The notes: generated by a model not told the origin, from the sequence alone. A stretch of DNA of 64,000 nt from Myrica gale (GCA_963930655.1 OZ005613.1:12408501-12472500); one strand, 5' to 3'; counted from the first letter of the stretch, positions 49,001-60,805 are shown. Numbers and translations are program-made.

Positions 49001-51234
49001 ATGTGTTTTCAATGAAGATCTGAGGCACGAGCATGCAGCTGGATATCTCATACTCTCTAGCGTGTAGTCATGGAAATCCATAACATACAACGGGATGATC
49101 AGGTGCAACTAGAGCACTGTTTCAACAAGTTTCGCGAACATGAAGTTAAATATCACATTTAATCTCCAAATGCACCTATTCCATGGAAAAACATCTACAA
49201 ACTGCAGGGTTAACTGATTAAGCACCGATGAAAACTGATTGCGACCTAACCTATTGGAGATTGAAAACAGAATCAACCACTTTGCACATTTGCCAAAAAC
49301 TGTCTAATGGAAATATCAAATCAAAAAGTGAAACAAAAAATGCAAATCTCACTACTGTCGTGCAACTTGAATGTGTTTTCAATGAAGATCTGAGGCACGA
49401 GCATTCAGCTGGATATCTCATACTCTCTAGCATATAGTCATGGAATTCCATAACATAGAACGGGATGATCAGGTGCAACTAGAACACTGTTTCAACAAGT
49501 TTCACGAACATGAAGTTTACTAATAAAAAAAAAAGTTTCACGAACATGAAGTTAAACATCACATCTAATCTCCATATGCACCTATTCCATGGAAAAACAT
49601 CTACAAACTGCAGGGTTAACTGATTAAGCACCAATGAAAACTGATTGCGACCTAACCTATCGGAGATTGAAAACAGAATCAACCACTTTGCACATTTGCC
49701 AAAAACTGTCTAATGGAAATATCAAATCAAAAAGTGAAACAAAAATGACAAAAAAATGTATAAGGATCCAACTAAATCCAACACCATAGTTTTTAGGAGC
49801 TTACAGTGCGGAGCCGCTTGACACCATTTCGACCAGCAGCCAAATGTCCATCTTGGGCATTACTACCAGAAAGTGAAAATAATGACACGGGAGACCCATC
49901 TTCCTGAAAATTAACCCCAAATCAAGAGAGAACATCAACTTTAACGAAGAAAATAACATAAAAATAGCAAATAGAAGATTTTATATCCTAGGGATTTGTT
50001 CTCCTACCAAGGTTTCAAAAATAACACCCTCAATTCTAATAGATAGACAGTGATTGCAGTTGTAACAAATGAACAACCTAAATATGCATGAATCCACTGA
50101 ATCTGCTACAAGAATACCGACTCCATAATAATTTATGCAAAATTTATATCCCAAATTGGTTACCAACCAACTCTAGTTCTGGAAGATTACATAGCAAACT
50201 GCAAAGCAATTTAGAACTTCTGCCATGTTTACTTATGCATGATTATAAAGTTAACACCATCCATCTGGGAAAAGAAGTGTTCTCATAAAAGGAACAGAAA
50301 AACACTGAGCTGGACAATGAAAAGAGCCCTCTCCGTCTAGTCTGGTTGAATCCTTGAATAGAATACCGTGCCTCAAATCTCTTCATGGAAACATCCGAAA
50401 TACTATTACTTTCTCCTCGCACCCATGGTTACACTAGCTCATAAGCTCTAAGGGAAGCAAAAGGACTATTCAAGACTCAGGAATAACAGCAAGCTAAACC
50501 ACGTGGAAGTTAATTTAGATTCACCACGAAACAAAAAAAAAACATATTTTAGCCCTTGCTGATAGTCTCCCCACCGTCACCTAACAGTATTTGCAGGCAT
50601 AATTTTTGCTTTAGGACTCATGAAATCAACATGAAGATCTAACCATCTAAGCTAGCTAGCTGGACCTACAAAGACAAATAGTTTTTACTAGCATTGCAAA
50701 TCTAAGATCCAAGAAATCATTTCTAGCTGTAGCTTCTACAGAAGTCTATGATCACCACTATGAAACCAAATCCAGCGGGTAACAACGCACCAAATTCGGC
50801 AACAGTGCTAAGAAAATTTTATTTTTCCCATATCCAGTTTCTATCGATCCACCTAACGTAATATAAATTCATTACAATTGTTAATCCCAGTGCGAACACC
50901 GCAAAACAAACTACATTCCAGGGACGCAAAAACAACAAAATCAAAGGTGAGCTACGAACAAATAGAACACGTTTTAACCAGAGCACATCCTTAAACCATA
51001 TAAAACCAGTGAATGTACCCGGATCAAAGCCTAAATACACAATAATTGAATAAACACACACACATACGTATAGGCGTAGCAGATAGAGAGAATTGTGGTG
51101 ATAGAAACCTTGGATGTGGCACGGAAGTGAGTCCAGGAGCCCCAAGCAGAGGGATAAGGGTCGCCAATGTTGTAGGGTAGATCCTTGATTCCCGTACCGG
51201 ATCCACCCACTACTCCCTTCAAGAACTTCAACAT
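34033..51234 (-). CDS. SCYL1: SCY1-like pseudokinase with HEAT repeats (SCYL1/CTEXP type, 21 coding exons)
   Basis: Exons: 51234-51109, 49903-49805, 48213-48062, 47661-47589, 47422-47300, 46137-46029, 45203-45124, 44912-44831, 43977-43838, 43744-43634, 43485-43369, 43221-43132, 41122-41069, 40913-40839, 40641-40566, 40388-40289, 37294-37225, 36378-36314, 35866-35757, 35089-34826, 34313-34033. Phases fit throughout; TGA ends 798 residues, close to the Arabidopsis length. It starts MLKFLKGVVGGSGTGIKDLP. Residues about 30-300 are a kinase fold without catalytic residues: HGN (152-154) replaces HRD and AFD (172-174) replaces DFG, so it is a pseudokinase. Residues about 300-560 are HEAT-like helices (SLLPDYQRLLSAMPSRRLNT leads in). 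The tail is acidic with four Trp motifs and a final basic RGRGVKP segment. The family (yeast Cex1, human SCYL1) works in tRNA export and Golgi-ER vesicle traffic. Start chosen as the conserved MLKFLKG. Intron 16 is about 3 kb. Confidence 0.95.
37570..38470. other. probable old insertion inside intron 16 of the SCYL1-like gene
   Basis: The intron between 40288 and 37295 is far longer than its neighbours. It holds a run of about 16 G followed by AATTTTTATTGATCAC near 37583-37620. Further on are short A/C-rich blocks that repeat the phrase CTCACTTTTTCATCAA (about 38352 and 38386). This looks like a decayed repeat, but no domain or ends were recognised. Confidence 0.35.
47485..47513. repeat. GAA microsatellite in a SCYL1-like intron
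   Basis: About nine GAA units in the intron between 47588 and 47423. It gives long Lys/Glu or Phe/Leu reading frames that are artefacts. Confidence 0.95.
48967..49747. repeat. 370-bp tandem duplication in intron 2 of the SCYL1-like gene
   Basis: Unit 1 runs from about 48967 to 49336 and unit 2 from about 49337 to 49747. TGCAAATCTCACTACTGTCG occurs at 48971 and 49341, exactly 370 bp apart, and both units end CAAATCAAAAAGTGAAAC. Only a few substitutions separate them. Unit 2 has an extra 33 bp in which AAGTTTCACGAACATGAAGT is itself duplicated after an A-run (about 49497-49552). It is intronic and seems recent. Confidence 0.92.
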
Positions 51235-51676
51235 CTTCTTCTTGTTTCTCTACCACTGCCCCTTTAATTGAGAAGGAGATATATGGTTCCGATTCGTGAC
51301 TGTATGCAATGATAGTAACAGCCAGAAAGAGGGAGAGAAGGAAAGGAAGATGAAAATGGAACAGAATCAATGAAAATTAAAGATTAGGAACCACCTATAG
51401 TTTTTTAGGGAAAAAAATAATTGGCCACCTAGCCGCCCCCCCGTTTGGATCCCTCGCGTATTTTAAAGCGATTCTACACGGAAAATTGGAGGGGTGCATC
51501 GGGTTAGTTGCTGTGATGGAAGTGCTTAAAAAACAATCAAATTACTGTTTTTGGAAAGTGCCCAAAAAAGTGTTTTTATTTGTAAATACTTGTACGAAGA
51601 GTAACGGGTTTGAACCCAAATCATGAATGAAAGAAAGATTGAAAAATTAGTGAAACTTTTAATATAATAAAAGGGA
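51235..51676. other. 5' UTR and promoter region of the SCYL1-like gene
   Basis: Immediately upstream of the minus-strand start codon. It contains a short GC-rich segment (51425-51475, including a C-run) after a CT/AG-rich leader. No TATA box was placed. Confidence 0.45.
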
Positions 51677-52051
51677 TTGTCATTTTAGTTCTTGGGTTTT
51701 CATTACTTTTACGTTTTAGTCTTTGGATTTCACTTTTTCAAATTTTAATCTTTGAGTTTATATTTTTTACACAATGGTTCGTCCGTCAGTCTACCGTCTA
51801 TATGCTTAACGGAGCTCTCTGACACGTCAGCAACATGAAGCGGTCGACCGGTACATGAAGCGGTCGACCGCTCATATTTTACACATATACTCGGTCGACC
51901 GCTACATAGTCCGTTAAGCATATGGACTGCAGACTGACGGAATGACCATTTTGTAAAAAAATTTAAACCCAAGGACTAAAATCTGAAAAAAAAATGAAAC
52001 CCAAGGACTAAAACGTAAAAGCGTATAAAACCTAAGGACTAAAATGTTAAT
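51677..52051. mobile_element. foldback element with GGTCGACCG repeats in its centre
   Basis: The left arm (51677-51811) and right arm (51911-52051) are inverted copies. Both carry repeated 'ggactaaaa' phrases (TTTTAGTCTTTGG left, CCAAGGACTAAAA right), a match of GTCCGTCAGTC to GACTGACGGA, and ATATGCTTAACGG to CCGTTAAGCATAT. The 99-bp centre contains GCGGTCGACCG-type palindromes at about 51839, 51859 and 51892. The same palindrome is repeated inside the Copia-like LTRs of this window. No coding capacity. Confidence 0.85.
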
Positions 52052-53383
52052 TTCCCTAAAAAAAACTCTTCTAATATATTGTCTGATATTGTGAAATAGA
52101 ATACAAGTATCTTACTTGTAGATTATGCAGTTGAAATAAGTAAAATATGACTAAAAGGCACAATCTTATTAGTTATTAGTTGGATTAATTAATTAGATTA
52201 TGTAGTTGAAATAAGTAAAATATGACTATAAGGAACAATCGTATTAGTTATTAATTGGATTAAGGTTTATGTGATAAGAGTAGTGTTCTATCTGCTGACA
52301 AATTACAATTGTGTTGGTTTGATAAGGAGGCAAGGCAAGGACGAAACTAAGCCCCCAACCTCTCCCAAAATCTGCAAGAAAAAGCATTGAAGTTTGCGGT
52401 GTATTTTTACCATTTTTTATGGAGTTTTTACATCTGATTGAAATTGGCCGTGCAAGAACTAATATCTGGGTTCATCCCTAGAGGCAAATAGTGTGTGTTA
52501 TTATAGGAGGTAGCTCAAGATAAAAGGGTTCCAAGGACTAGTTTGTGGTCCTCTTTTAGGCTTGACTGGGTTCACAACTCCGTCAAGGATCTGTGTTCAT
52601 TGTTATAGCTTTTCCCTTGCCGCAAGTCATTATTTATTGCTTAGAAAAAAAAGTCATTATTTATTGGACCCACATATCTAACACCAAAGACAGTTGTCAA
52701 GTGTGTAAAATTATTCTTATATTTGTACATAATTTTGAGCAAGTCAAACACACTTCAAAATATCTAACATCTACACTAACACTCTAAAATTTTTACAACT
52801 TTTTATAAACCACAATAAACCTTAATATCCTAAAGATTCTCGAAATTTTGAGAATATTCTTCAAAATGAAAAAGTTGATGAAAAAGTGAGAAGAGAGAAA
52901 CTTTGTAATAATAATAAAATTTTAGGGGTTAAAAATTTGAAAACAAACGTCATATTAAAATTTTCTCAATTTTCAGAATAGTACTTTCTCACTGCTTGGG
53001 TGTTGTTTTGACAATATTTTCTTTATTTTTTTGTGATTTTTATTGTGCTTAACCATTTACTTAATTATATACAATTACTATATTATTGCGAACCTGAAAT
53101 TAAAGAATTGCTGTGAAATACACTTGGTCTACTAATTTTTTAAACAAATACAAATATAAGAAATGTACTTGGTCATTTAATGATCTAGAAACAATAACTT
53201 AATACAATATTTATGCCAGATCATGTAACCAATTTATGACAACACCATCTTGCAACTTTCGCTTTTTGAGCCTATGTTTCGATTCTTTTATTTGGGGAAG
53301 TGTATATTTTATTAATTTTTGTAAGAATTTGTAAAAAATTGGTAAATGTTTGGTAGAGATCAAATTTTTATTGAAGGTTCTGA
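52052..53383. other. intergenic, no supported gene
   Basis: Very AT-rich, with a short local duplication (AGTTGAAATAAGTAAAATATGA at about 52128 and 52205) and low-complexity repeats. No gene was found. Confidence 0.5.
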
Positions 53384-53640
53384 TACTATAAAAAAAATGG
53401 TCTTTAGCAGCGATTTTTTAGCGGCGGTCGCGACAGTCGCAGTAGGCTATAGCAACGGTTTTTGCGACCGCTAGTGAAGACTTCGGTCTATAGTGGCGGT
53501 CGCGAACATAATTATGCCTTTTTGCGGCGTTTCTTTAAACGCTAGCACAAACATTTAGCGGCGGTCACAAAAACGCCTCTAAAGGTCTATACCAGCGTTT
53601 TTCTTAGTATGTGCTAGCATTTTTAAAATACCACTACTTT
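53384..53640. repeat. left terminal and subterminal repeats of the CACTA element
   Basis: After the terminal repeat come several units of TTTAGCGGCGGTC, GCGACCGC and CGCCTCTAAAG in both orientations. Such arrays bind the element's own transposase in characterised CACTA elements. The region is GC-rich against an AT-rich background. Confidence 0.85.
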
Positions 53641-53883
53641 TTTCCTATATTTTCCTATACATGTTTTTTTAATCGATAATACAAATTTATATTAATAATT
53701 ATAATTCATTGGATGTAAAAAAATTAAAGAACAAAGACAATAAAACAAAATATATTTCATTATTGATTAATAACGTTTTAGAACAAACACAAGAATCTCT
53801 ACAAGTAATCTAAAAAGTAAAAAAAAAATAATATAAAATAAAAATAAGCAATGACCAACTAAAATATTCAAATACAACATAAT

Positions 53884-54026
53884 AAGCATTCTTCGTTGTA
53901 CAATTTCCCATTGTTCTGACCATACTGTATCTTAACCTCCGGCCATGGATTCTTATACCTGTTCAACTTCTTCCTAGTAACTTACATGATATCATCTTTG
54001 CGTGAAATTCTAGCCTCCCTCATGGG
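53884..54026 (-). pseudogene. captured fragment of an ISWI chromatin remodeller (CHR11/CHR17 type)
   Basis: The minus strand reads EARISRKDDIM, a TAA, then VTRKKLNRYKNPWPEVKIQY and GQNNGKLYNEEC. This matches the SLIDE domain of plant ISWI ATPases, where KK-DRYKNPW-E-KIQYGQ is a strongly conserved stretch (recalled). The TAA sits where the family has Lys. The fragment is about 45 residues; the ATPase domain is absent. It is the last captured piece in the reading direction of the element. Confidence 0.8.
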
Positions 54027-54453
54027 CAACTGAAACTAGCAGCAACCTAAATCGTTTTTCTTGGTATAAGGAATAAGTGAAGTAAAAATAAGCTCAAATC
54101 TCGTTCAGAGTTCTAATTATAACAAGGTTTGAGAATATCTGCCAGTGTAGTGCCACAATGCATATTGCCAAAAACCAAAATACATGAATAGTATACTCAA
54201 CAAGCAGGTGGTTTTTACCCGAGTTCCAGATAACAAATTCTCAAATGACATTCACTGTATCTCCAGGTGAAACTACGCTACAACACCTGACAAGAAGTAA
54301 AAGAAGAAGACAGAACTTGAGAAACCCTTAAAACAATTTCCCCAACAGCCATTAAGTAACCTATATAATCATGTGTGAGCTAGTAGCTACCAAGAGTAGG
54401 AAAGCTTAACATTTGATTTTATTGTTAAAATGCCAAAGATCCATGAAGTTAAC

Positions 54454-55445
54454 CTGGATACATATTATTTCGGAAATATCTACCCAGTTCTTCAGCCTGA
54501 AAAGAAATGAGAGAAGCAAAATACAAAATTAGAGACTGGACAACACAGCTATGGAAGATGTTTACAGACCACAAATTTACATGTGTACTTTTTAGAAACA
54601 GTAGTTATTACTGTGCACCTCACATATGCTAAGACTAATCAAAATACTAAACATGTGCATGGTTTACTGATTAAAATCACCGGCTTTCTGCCGGCATGTG
54701 TAAGAACACCCCCATATTTTAGAACCATCAAAGCTTCAACAGGTCGTTCTTCCTCCCCTTCACCATTACCTTTTGCTACTTTAACCCACTTTAGTGGCTT
54801 CAGTTGAACTTTCCTATATATACCAGAAAATGTCCACCCTGGACCCCCAAAATAGAAAATTATAATGAAACCCCAACCAAAAATAAAACAGAATAATAGA
54901 AACAGAATTATCAGGATCATCTGAATCTCATATATAATAATAACCACATACTTAGGCATGTCGACACCATCCAGTCTGTACATCACATGCAGTGTTGTGG
55001 CATCATTGGTCTCATTTTATACACATTGCCTCAGCCAAGTTGAGGAATTACGATCCAAAGCCAATCATATACACTAATTAAGCACTTAAATCCAACCGAC
55101 TGTTTTCCATTGGGAAAGCGTTAATAGTTAACGTAAAAATCGACACTTCTTTTAGGGTTGGTGAAAAGACTTAAAAAGGATTGCACATCATAAATCTCGG
55201 TCTGGAAATAACAATGAAATCCACCCAGGCACATCATATTTTTCTTAACATAATAAAACACAGTAAAATATTCTATCACAGCTGGATATCTTGAATGAAA
55301 ATTCTCGACATGGAGTGAAACTATGGCTGCGTTTGCGTCAACACAAACACACCTTATATTACCCCTTCAAGAACTGCTTTGACTTGACGAAGCTTCTCAG
55401 CATGCTCATAAGTATTCTGTTTCACTATCACTTTCCGGACCTGGT
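54454..55445 (-). pseudogene. captured exons of a VIH (PPIP5K) inositol-pyrophosphate kinase gene
   Basis: Three consecutive exons are present with introns. Exon A (55445-55363) reads RPGPESDSETEY then, after a +1 shift, EHAEKLRQVKAVLE. Exon B (54838-54684) reads GGHF, loses one base in a T-run, then [16 protein letters not shown] and [19 protein letters not shown]. Exon C (54496-54454) reads AEELGRYFRNNMYP. This is the phosphatase-like domain region of plant VIH1/VIH2, which make InsP8 in phosphate signalling. The kinase half and the rest of the phosphatase half are missing. Exon B's donor is GCC instead of GT, so splicing there is probably lost. Two frameshifts make it non-functional. Confidence 0.9.
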
Positions 55446-55564
55446 CTAGAAAATGTAAATAGTCATCCAAATTCAGAACCATTTCAAGTCTTTTAACAAA
55501 AGGATATTAGTCCACTGTTTTTTTATACGCAAACCATAGAAGCATAGAAGAAAAAGACTATAAG

Positions 55565-56063
55565 GCTGTTTTGGTAATTTTTGAGATATTTGTTCACATT
55601 GTTCATCTAGCAGTGCATATGTGTGATGGCCTTGTTTACAATTTTTGGAATTGTACATCTTCATTCCAGAACTAGGATGTACAATTCCTTCCGGGAGGCA
55701 AATCTCAAAAATTAGACTACGGTGCTCTGTATCTATAAAAAAGAAACCACAGCAGAGTATAGACAAATCAAGGATTCTGATGCGGAATTAGTCGGCCCTT
55801 CTGTTCTTTTTCCTTTTCTTTTTGGTTGTACCTCTTGTAACATTGAAAGATTCGTGGGCTCGTGCAATTTGATGCCCTGGAATGCCATTAGCTTGACGGT
55901 CATCTCTGACCTCATATTGATAGACCACGTCGTTGGGAGAGAAGCAGTAAACCAAATCCCAAATATTTTGGGGATAGAGAGAGAGTGGGCGAAATGATAG
56001 GAAGGAAGGTGGGTGATTGGGTCGGTTGGCTGTTGGAGGTTTACTTTGTACTCTGTTTTGCAT
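55565..56063 (-). other. unidentified exon-like stretch inside the CACTA element
   Basis: On the minus strand a purine-poor leader (about 56060-55930) is followed by an open stretch reading YQYEVRDDRQANGIPGHQIA and then RAHESFNVTRG, ending in a Lys-rich tail and stop at about 55788. A second open stretch (about 55730-55565) reads DTEHRSLIFEICLPEGIVHP. Their composition suggests a fifth captured gene, perhaps a first exon with its 5' UTR. I do not recognise the source. Confidence 0.35.
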
Positions 56064-56362
56064 TATTTACGTTGTAGTCGTTTATGTTATTGAATGCTAT
56101 GAGTCACGTATATGTGTGTCCGTTAGTTGGGGACTACGTGCTCCACTATGGATTGTTACCAGTGGCGGAAGGGAGGGGTAGCGGCCCTGGGCGGCCGCTA
56201 CCCCTCACCCCACCAAAAAAAAAATCCGCATTAATTTTTTTTAAAAAAGTTGGCTTGGGCCCGATACCCCTGAGGCTCAGGCCCAGGCCAATTATATACA
56301 TATTTTATAACATAAAGCCTGGGCCCGATACCCCTGGCCCAAGCCCCTTTTTTTTTTAAACA

Positions 56363-56396
56363 GCAGAGGATGAAACGACATCGTTTCACCCTCTGC
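56363..56396. repeat. 16-bp hairpin in the nested hAT element
   Basis: GCAGAGGATGAAACGA (56363-56378), a 2-base loop, then TCGTTTCACCCTCTGC (56381-56396), one mismatch. Its position, shortly inside the left end, parallels the hairpins of the 22-kb hAT element. Confidence 0.88.
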
Positions 56397-58323
56397 AGAA
56401 TTTAAAAAAAAAACACGGAAACGCGTTACGCGTCCCCCCTCTCCCCTACCCTTTGCAAAAATTAAAAAATATATATAAATAAATATATAATATTATTATT
56501 ATAATAATAATAAAAAGAGAGAGAGGGGACAGAAACGCGTGGCCCCTCCCCCTCTCATTTTTCCTTCTCTTTTCTGCAGCGGAACCTTACCGAGAGGCGA
56601 GAGCATTCTTTTTTTTCTCAAACCTCTCACTCAGCCACTGCCACAGGTCTGGACACTTAGCCATGATTAAATTATCTTTACAAATTAAATTATTGTTTTG
56701 ATTTTTTGATGAATTTTATGAATTAGGGATTTGTGAATTAGGGATTTGATGAATTTTTTTGAATTAGGGATTTGTGAATTAGAGATTTGATGAATTTTGT
56801 GAATTAAAGATTTTATGAATTTTGTGAATAGAGATGTGTGAATTAGGGATATGTGTCATGGAGTTTGAACATTCCCTTGATTTCACGGAAAGCCCTCTTC
56901 ATGTACCTCTGAAGCTCAAAGTTCACCTCTCTTCTTCCCAAGGGATAACAATCTAATGTAAGGGAGGCTTTTGGGTCGCATTGCCACCACTATCCCCCCT
57001 TGGGCTCCTTTGAGGAACTTCATAATCTAAACAGAGGAAATTCGTGTTTCTGTGAACAATTTCAACTGAGGAAATGAGGGGGAAGGTGGCACTGCCGCAA
57101 TATCCGAAAGAGTCAGGGAGAGCCCCTCAAAAGGGGGGGTGGGGGGGTAGTATATCTATGGCGCATGCTGTTTGTATACTTGCATTGTTGCAAAGCTTGG
57201 ACAACTGCTAAGTACCTTATATATTTGATATGGTCAATTTGGTTCTTTCAGAACCTATAGAACTTCTGCTAACTCCATTATCGATGCTATGGCATAATAA
57301 TGGGACCTCGAGTTCACATTTAATTGTCTCTAGAAACACTTAAATACGTGGGGGAATTATTCTGCCATGTTTCTCAATAAGAATTCTTAGATATGTGAAC
57401 CCCACTTTGGAATTTGGCACATATTAGTCGTACCACCAACCATGTCTATGACCATTTTCGTTGTTGTTGTGAATCCGACCATGCAAATATTTTAAATTGG
57501 ATCACCTTTATAGGCATTACTTGGTGATTCCTTTTGAGCATATTCCATCTGTAAAAGATCTGCAGAGGAGAACTGAAGACTACTCCTTAGGTACAAAAAA
57601 TTTATACTATAGCATTTCATTGGACATTTGAATTAGCCTGCGACTTCATTCATCTTTTGCCTTAACATCAGCAGCATTTTCCCTTTATGAGATATAAAAG
57701 CAAACCGTAACATTTTCTCTTTTGCGTTTATCTACAAAATATCTTGTGTGGCCGCCTGTGATGATCTATATTTGCCTACATTGTCAGATTGTCTTATACA
57801 TGATTGACATTGTACTTGCTGGATAGTATCTAAGGCTCCTTGGAAAAGTTTGCTCATGCATTGACTGTGATTACGCATACAACTTTCTGGTTAGCTTTGG
57901 AAAAGTGAAGAAGAATTATTTCTAAAACTTCTACTACCAAGTGCCAAGTATTCTTGTGACCAAGCCTGTGACAATCTGAATATTTCCGTCTAGACTATGG
58001 ACAATGCAGGATAGTATTTGAGTCTAGGAAATTTTTTTATTCCCATAGAAGTCAAGAAGACTCTTTTTCCTTTATCTGCATAGTATCTGAGGCTCCTTGG
58101 TAAAACACTTGTACTGGTCCTCACATGGCCTTTCCCTCCCTTTTCACCTAGACAAACCAAAGAAATTTGCTGTATGATGACTTGATTTTCCATATTTGCT
58201 GCCATTTTTGGAGAAACCTACCAAGTTGATGTGTTGTTTTGCTTTTGTGGAATTGGCTGTCATCTTTGGTCTATGAAATATAATGTATTGATACATTCAC
58301 TTTGTTTTTATTTTATTTAGATA

Positions 58324-60805
58324 ATGGATAAGTTTTTCACAAGAACGCCACGCAGCGTGGAGTCGTCTAATACTCCTAACGTGACTACTAGTTCCGAAAC
58401 AGATATTAATTCAAAGAGACCTCGCATTACGTTTAGTCCGGATGATATTGTTGATGGCCCAGTATTACGTAAACCCATTGAAGAATATGATGTTGGGATT
58501 AGAGATCAGGTTCGTAGGGAATTTTTTATTAAAGGCCCTTTTTAACTGTTAGGCCATGATTTTCCCAATAAGCAATACGGACAAGAAATGAGGGGTTTTA
58601 GGGAGGTATGGTTTAAAGATTTCGATTGGTTGGAATATAGTGTATCAAAGGATGAGGCATATTGTCTGTGATGTTATCTATTTAGGCGACGTAGAGGAGG
58701 GCAGGCCGAGGGAGATAAGTTTACATCCGTTGGATTTAGTAACTGGAAAAAGGCATATGAGGTATTCGATCAACATGTTGGTGTACATGATAGTGCTCAC
58801 AATGAAGCTAGAAGACTATGTGAAGCACTCGTAAATCAACGACAAAGTGTGTCGCATATGTTATCAGCATACGGGCGCGAGGAAGAGAATGCTTATCGCA
58901 TTCGTTTAACAGCGGTTCTAGATGTCATTCGTTTTCTTTTGGGGCAAGGATTAGCTTTCCGTGGTCATGACGAGTCCAGGAGTTCAAGAAAGAAGGGCAA
59001 TTTTCTTGAGCTTTTGAACGTGTTTTGCAAACGTGAAGAAAAGGTTGCTAAGACACTTAATACTAATGCTCCTGGAAACAACCAAATGACTTCTCCAAAA
59101 GTGCAGAAGGAAATGGTGAGTGCTTGCGCAGCTAAGACCACAGTTGCTATTCTTGAAGAAATTGGAGATGCTTGTTATTTTATTATGGTTGATGAATCTC
59201 GAGACAATTCAGTAAAGGAGCAAATGACAGTGGTTTTGAGATTTGTAAACAAACGTGGACAGGTGATTGAAAGGTTTCTTGGTGTGGAACATGTTTCTAA
59301 TACTTGCTCTGAAACTTTGAACAAAACTATAGACAAGTTGTTTGCAAGACATAGGTTGTCAATATCCAGATTGAGAGGTCAAGGGTATGATGGGGCATCA
59401 AACATGCGAGACGAGTTCAATGGCTTGAAGTCGCTCATTTTGAAGGATAATCCTTCTGCTATCTACATCCATTGTTTTGCTCACCAACTTCAATTGGCTA
59501 TTGTGACTATTACAAGAGATAACTTGCAAGTTGGTGCTTTTTTTACTCATATTTCCCTGATTTTGAATATGGTTGGAGCTTCATGTAAAAGAAAAGATGC
59601 TCTTCGGGAAAGCTTTCATGAGAAGATAGTGGAATGATTGGAAAATGGAGAGCTTTCAAGTGGAAGGGGCAAAAATCAAGAAACCGGTCTTGCACGACCA
59701 AGTGATTACTATATTTCATTACAATACTAATAGACTTATTGTTTTTTTTTCTTTGTTTATAAGTTTATAATTCTTATAATATTGCAAGTGACACTCGTTG
59801 GGGTTCGTACCACTTTACAATAATCCGTCTCTTTACTATGTGGTCATCAGTATTGGAAGTGCTTGAACACATAAAAAATGATTGTACTCACCACGAAAAT
59901 AGGTCCAATGCTATGGGTTTGATGGATAAGATGCTAAGTTATGAGTTTGTATTCACTCTGCATTTATTGAAGAATATAATGGGAATTACAAACGAATTGT
60001 CACAGGCCTTACAACGAAAGGATCAAGACATAGTTAATACTATTGGTTTGGTTGAAGTTGTGAAGGAACAGTTGCAAGAATTTAGAGAAAGAGAATGGGA
60101 TATATTTTTGGAAGAAGTTAATACTTTTGTGTGGATAATTCTGTTAGTGTGCCCAACATGGAAGACATTGTACTAACTCTTAGTCGTAAGAGGCATGGAG
60201 GGCAAACTATTACTTATTTCCATTTTTTTCGTGTGAAAGTATTGTGCCAGGTTATTGATTTGATCAGTCAAGAGTTGGATAATCGCTTCACAGAAGCAGG
60301 TACGAAGTTACTTATTTGCTTAGCATGTCTTGATCCAAAAAACTCGTTCTCAGCATTTGATCATGCTAAGTTATTACGTCTTGCTGAGCTTTATCCAGAA
60401 GATTTCAGAGCAGATGACAAGTTGATACTGAAAAATCAGCTTAATACTTATATTAGAGATGTTAGAAGAAATGTTGCATTTTCCGGGCTTCAAGATATTG
60501 GAAGTCTTGCTATGAAGATGGTTGAGACCAAAAAGAATAATCTATTTCCATTAGTTTATCAACTTGTTGAGTTGGCATTTATCTTACCAATTGCGATTGC
60601 AACCGTTGAAAGAGCGTTTTCTGCCATGAACATTATCAAGAGTGATTTGCGTAATAGCATGAGAGATGAATGGATGAATGATTGCATGGTAGTGTACATC
60701 GAGCATGATGTTTTTATGGATATTAAGAAGGAAGCCGTTTTGCAACATTTTCAAAATATGCAAAATCGTAGGATGCAATTGTCACCTCTCAGTCGCAGTA
60801 CATAG
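58324..60805 (+). pseudogene. hAT transposase (TTF/ZMYM1-like, with dimerisation domain), decayed
   Basis: The start MDKFFTRTPRSVESSNTPNV is followed by the N-terminal region. In-frame TAA (58543) and TGA (58669) fall in the TTF-type zinc-finger region. A long intact block (58849-59637) holds the RNase-H-like core, with FIMVDESRDNSVKEQM, GQGYDGASNM and IHCFAHQLQLAI. A TGA at 59635 ends it. An AT-rich interruption (about 59702-59786) follows, then DTRWGS and the frame from 59838. A base is lost in a T-run near 60128, so the frame changes before 60131. The C-terminal dimerisation domain is well kept (ILPIAIATVERAFSAMNIIK, then DEWMNDCMVVYIE). With three stops and one frameshift it cannot make an active enzyme. 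The family binds hAT ends and moves DNA by cut and paste. Confidence 0.93.

Noticed and set aside
55733..55915. Second minus-strand frame MRSEMTVKLMAFQGIKL
   Set aside because: It overlaps the other candidate frame of the unidentified cargo; no evidence decides between them, so no coding call was made.
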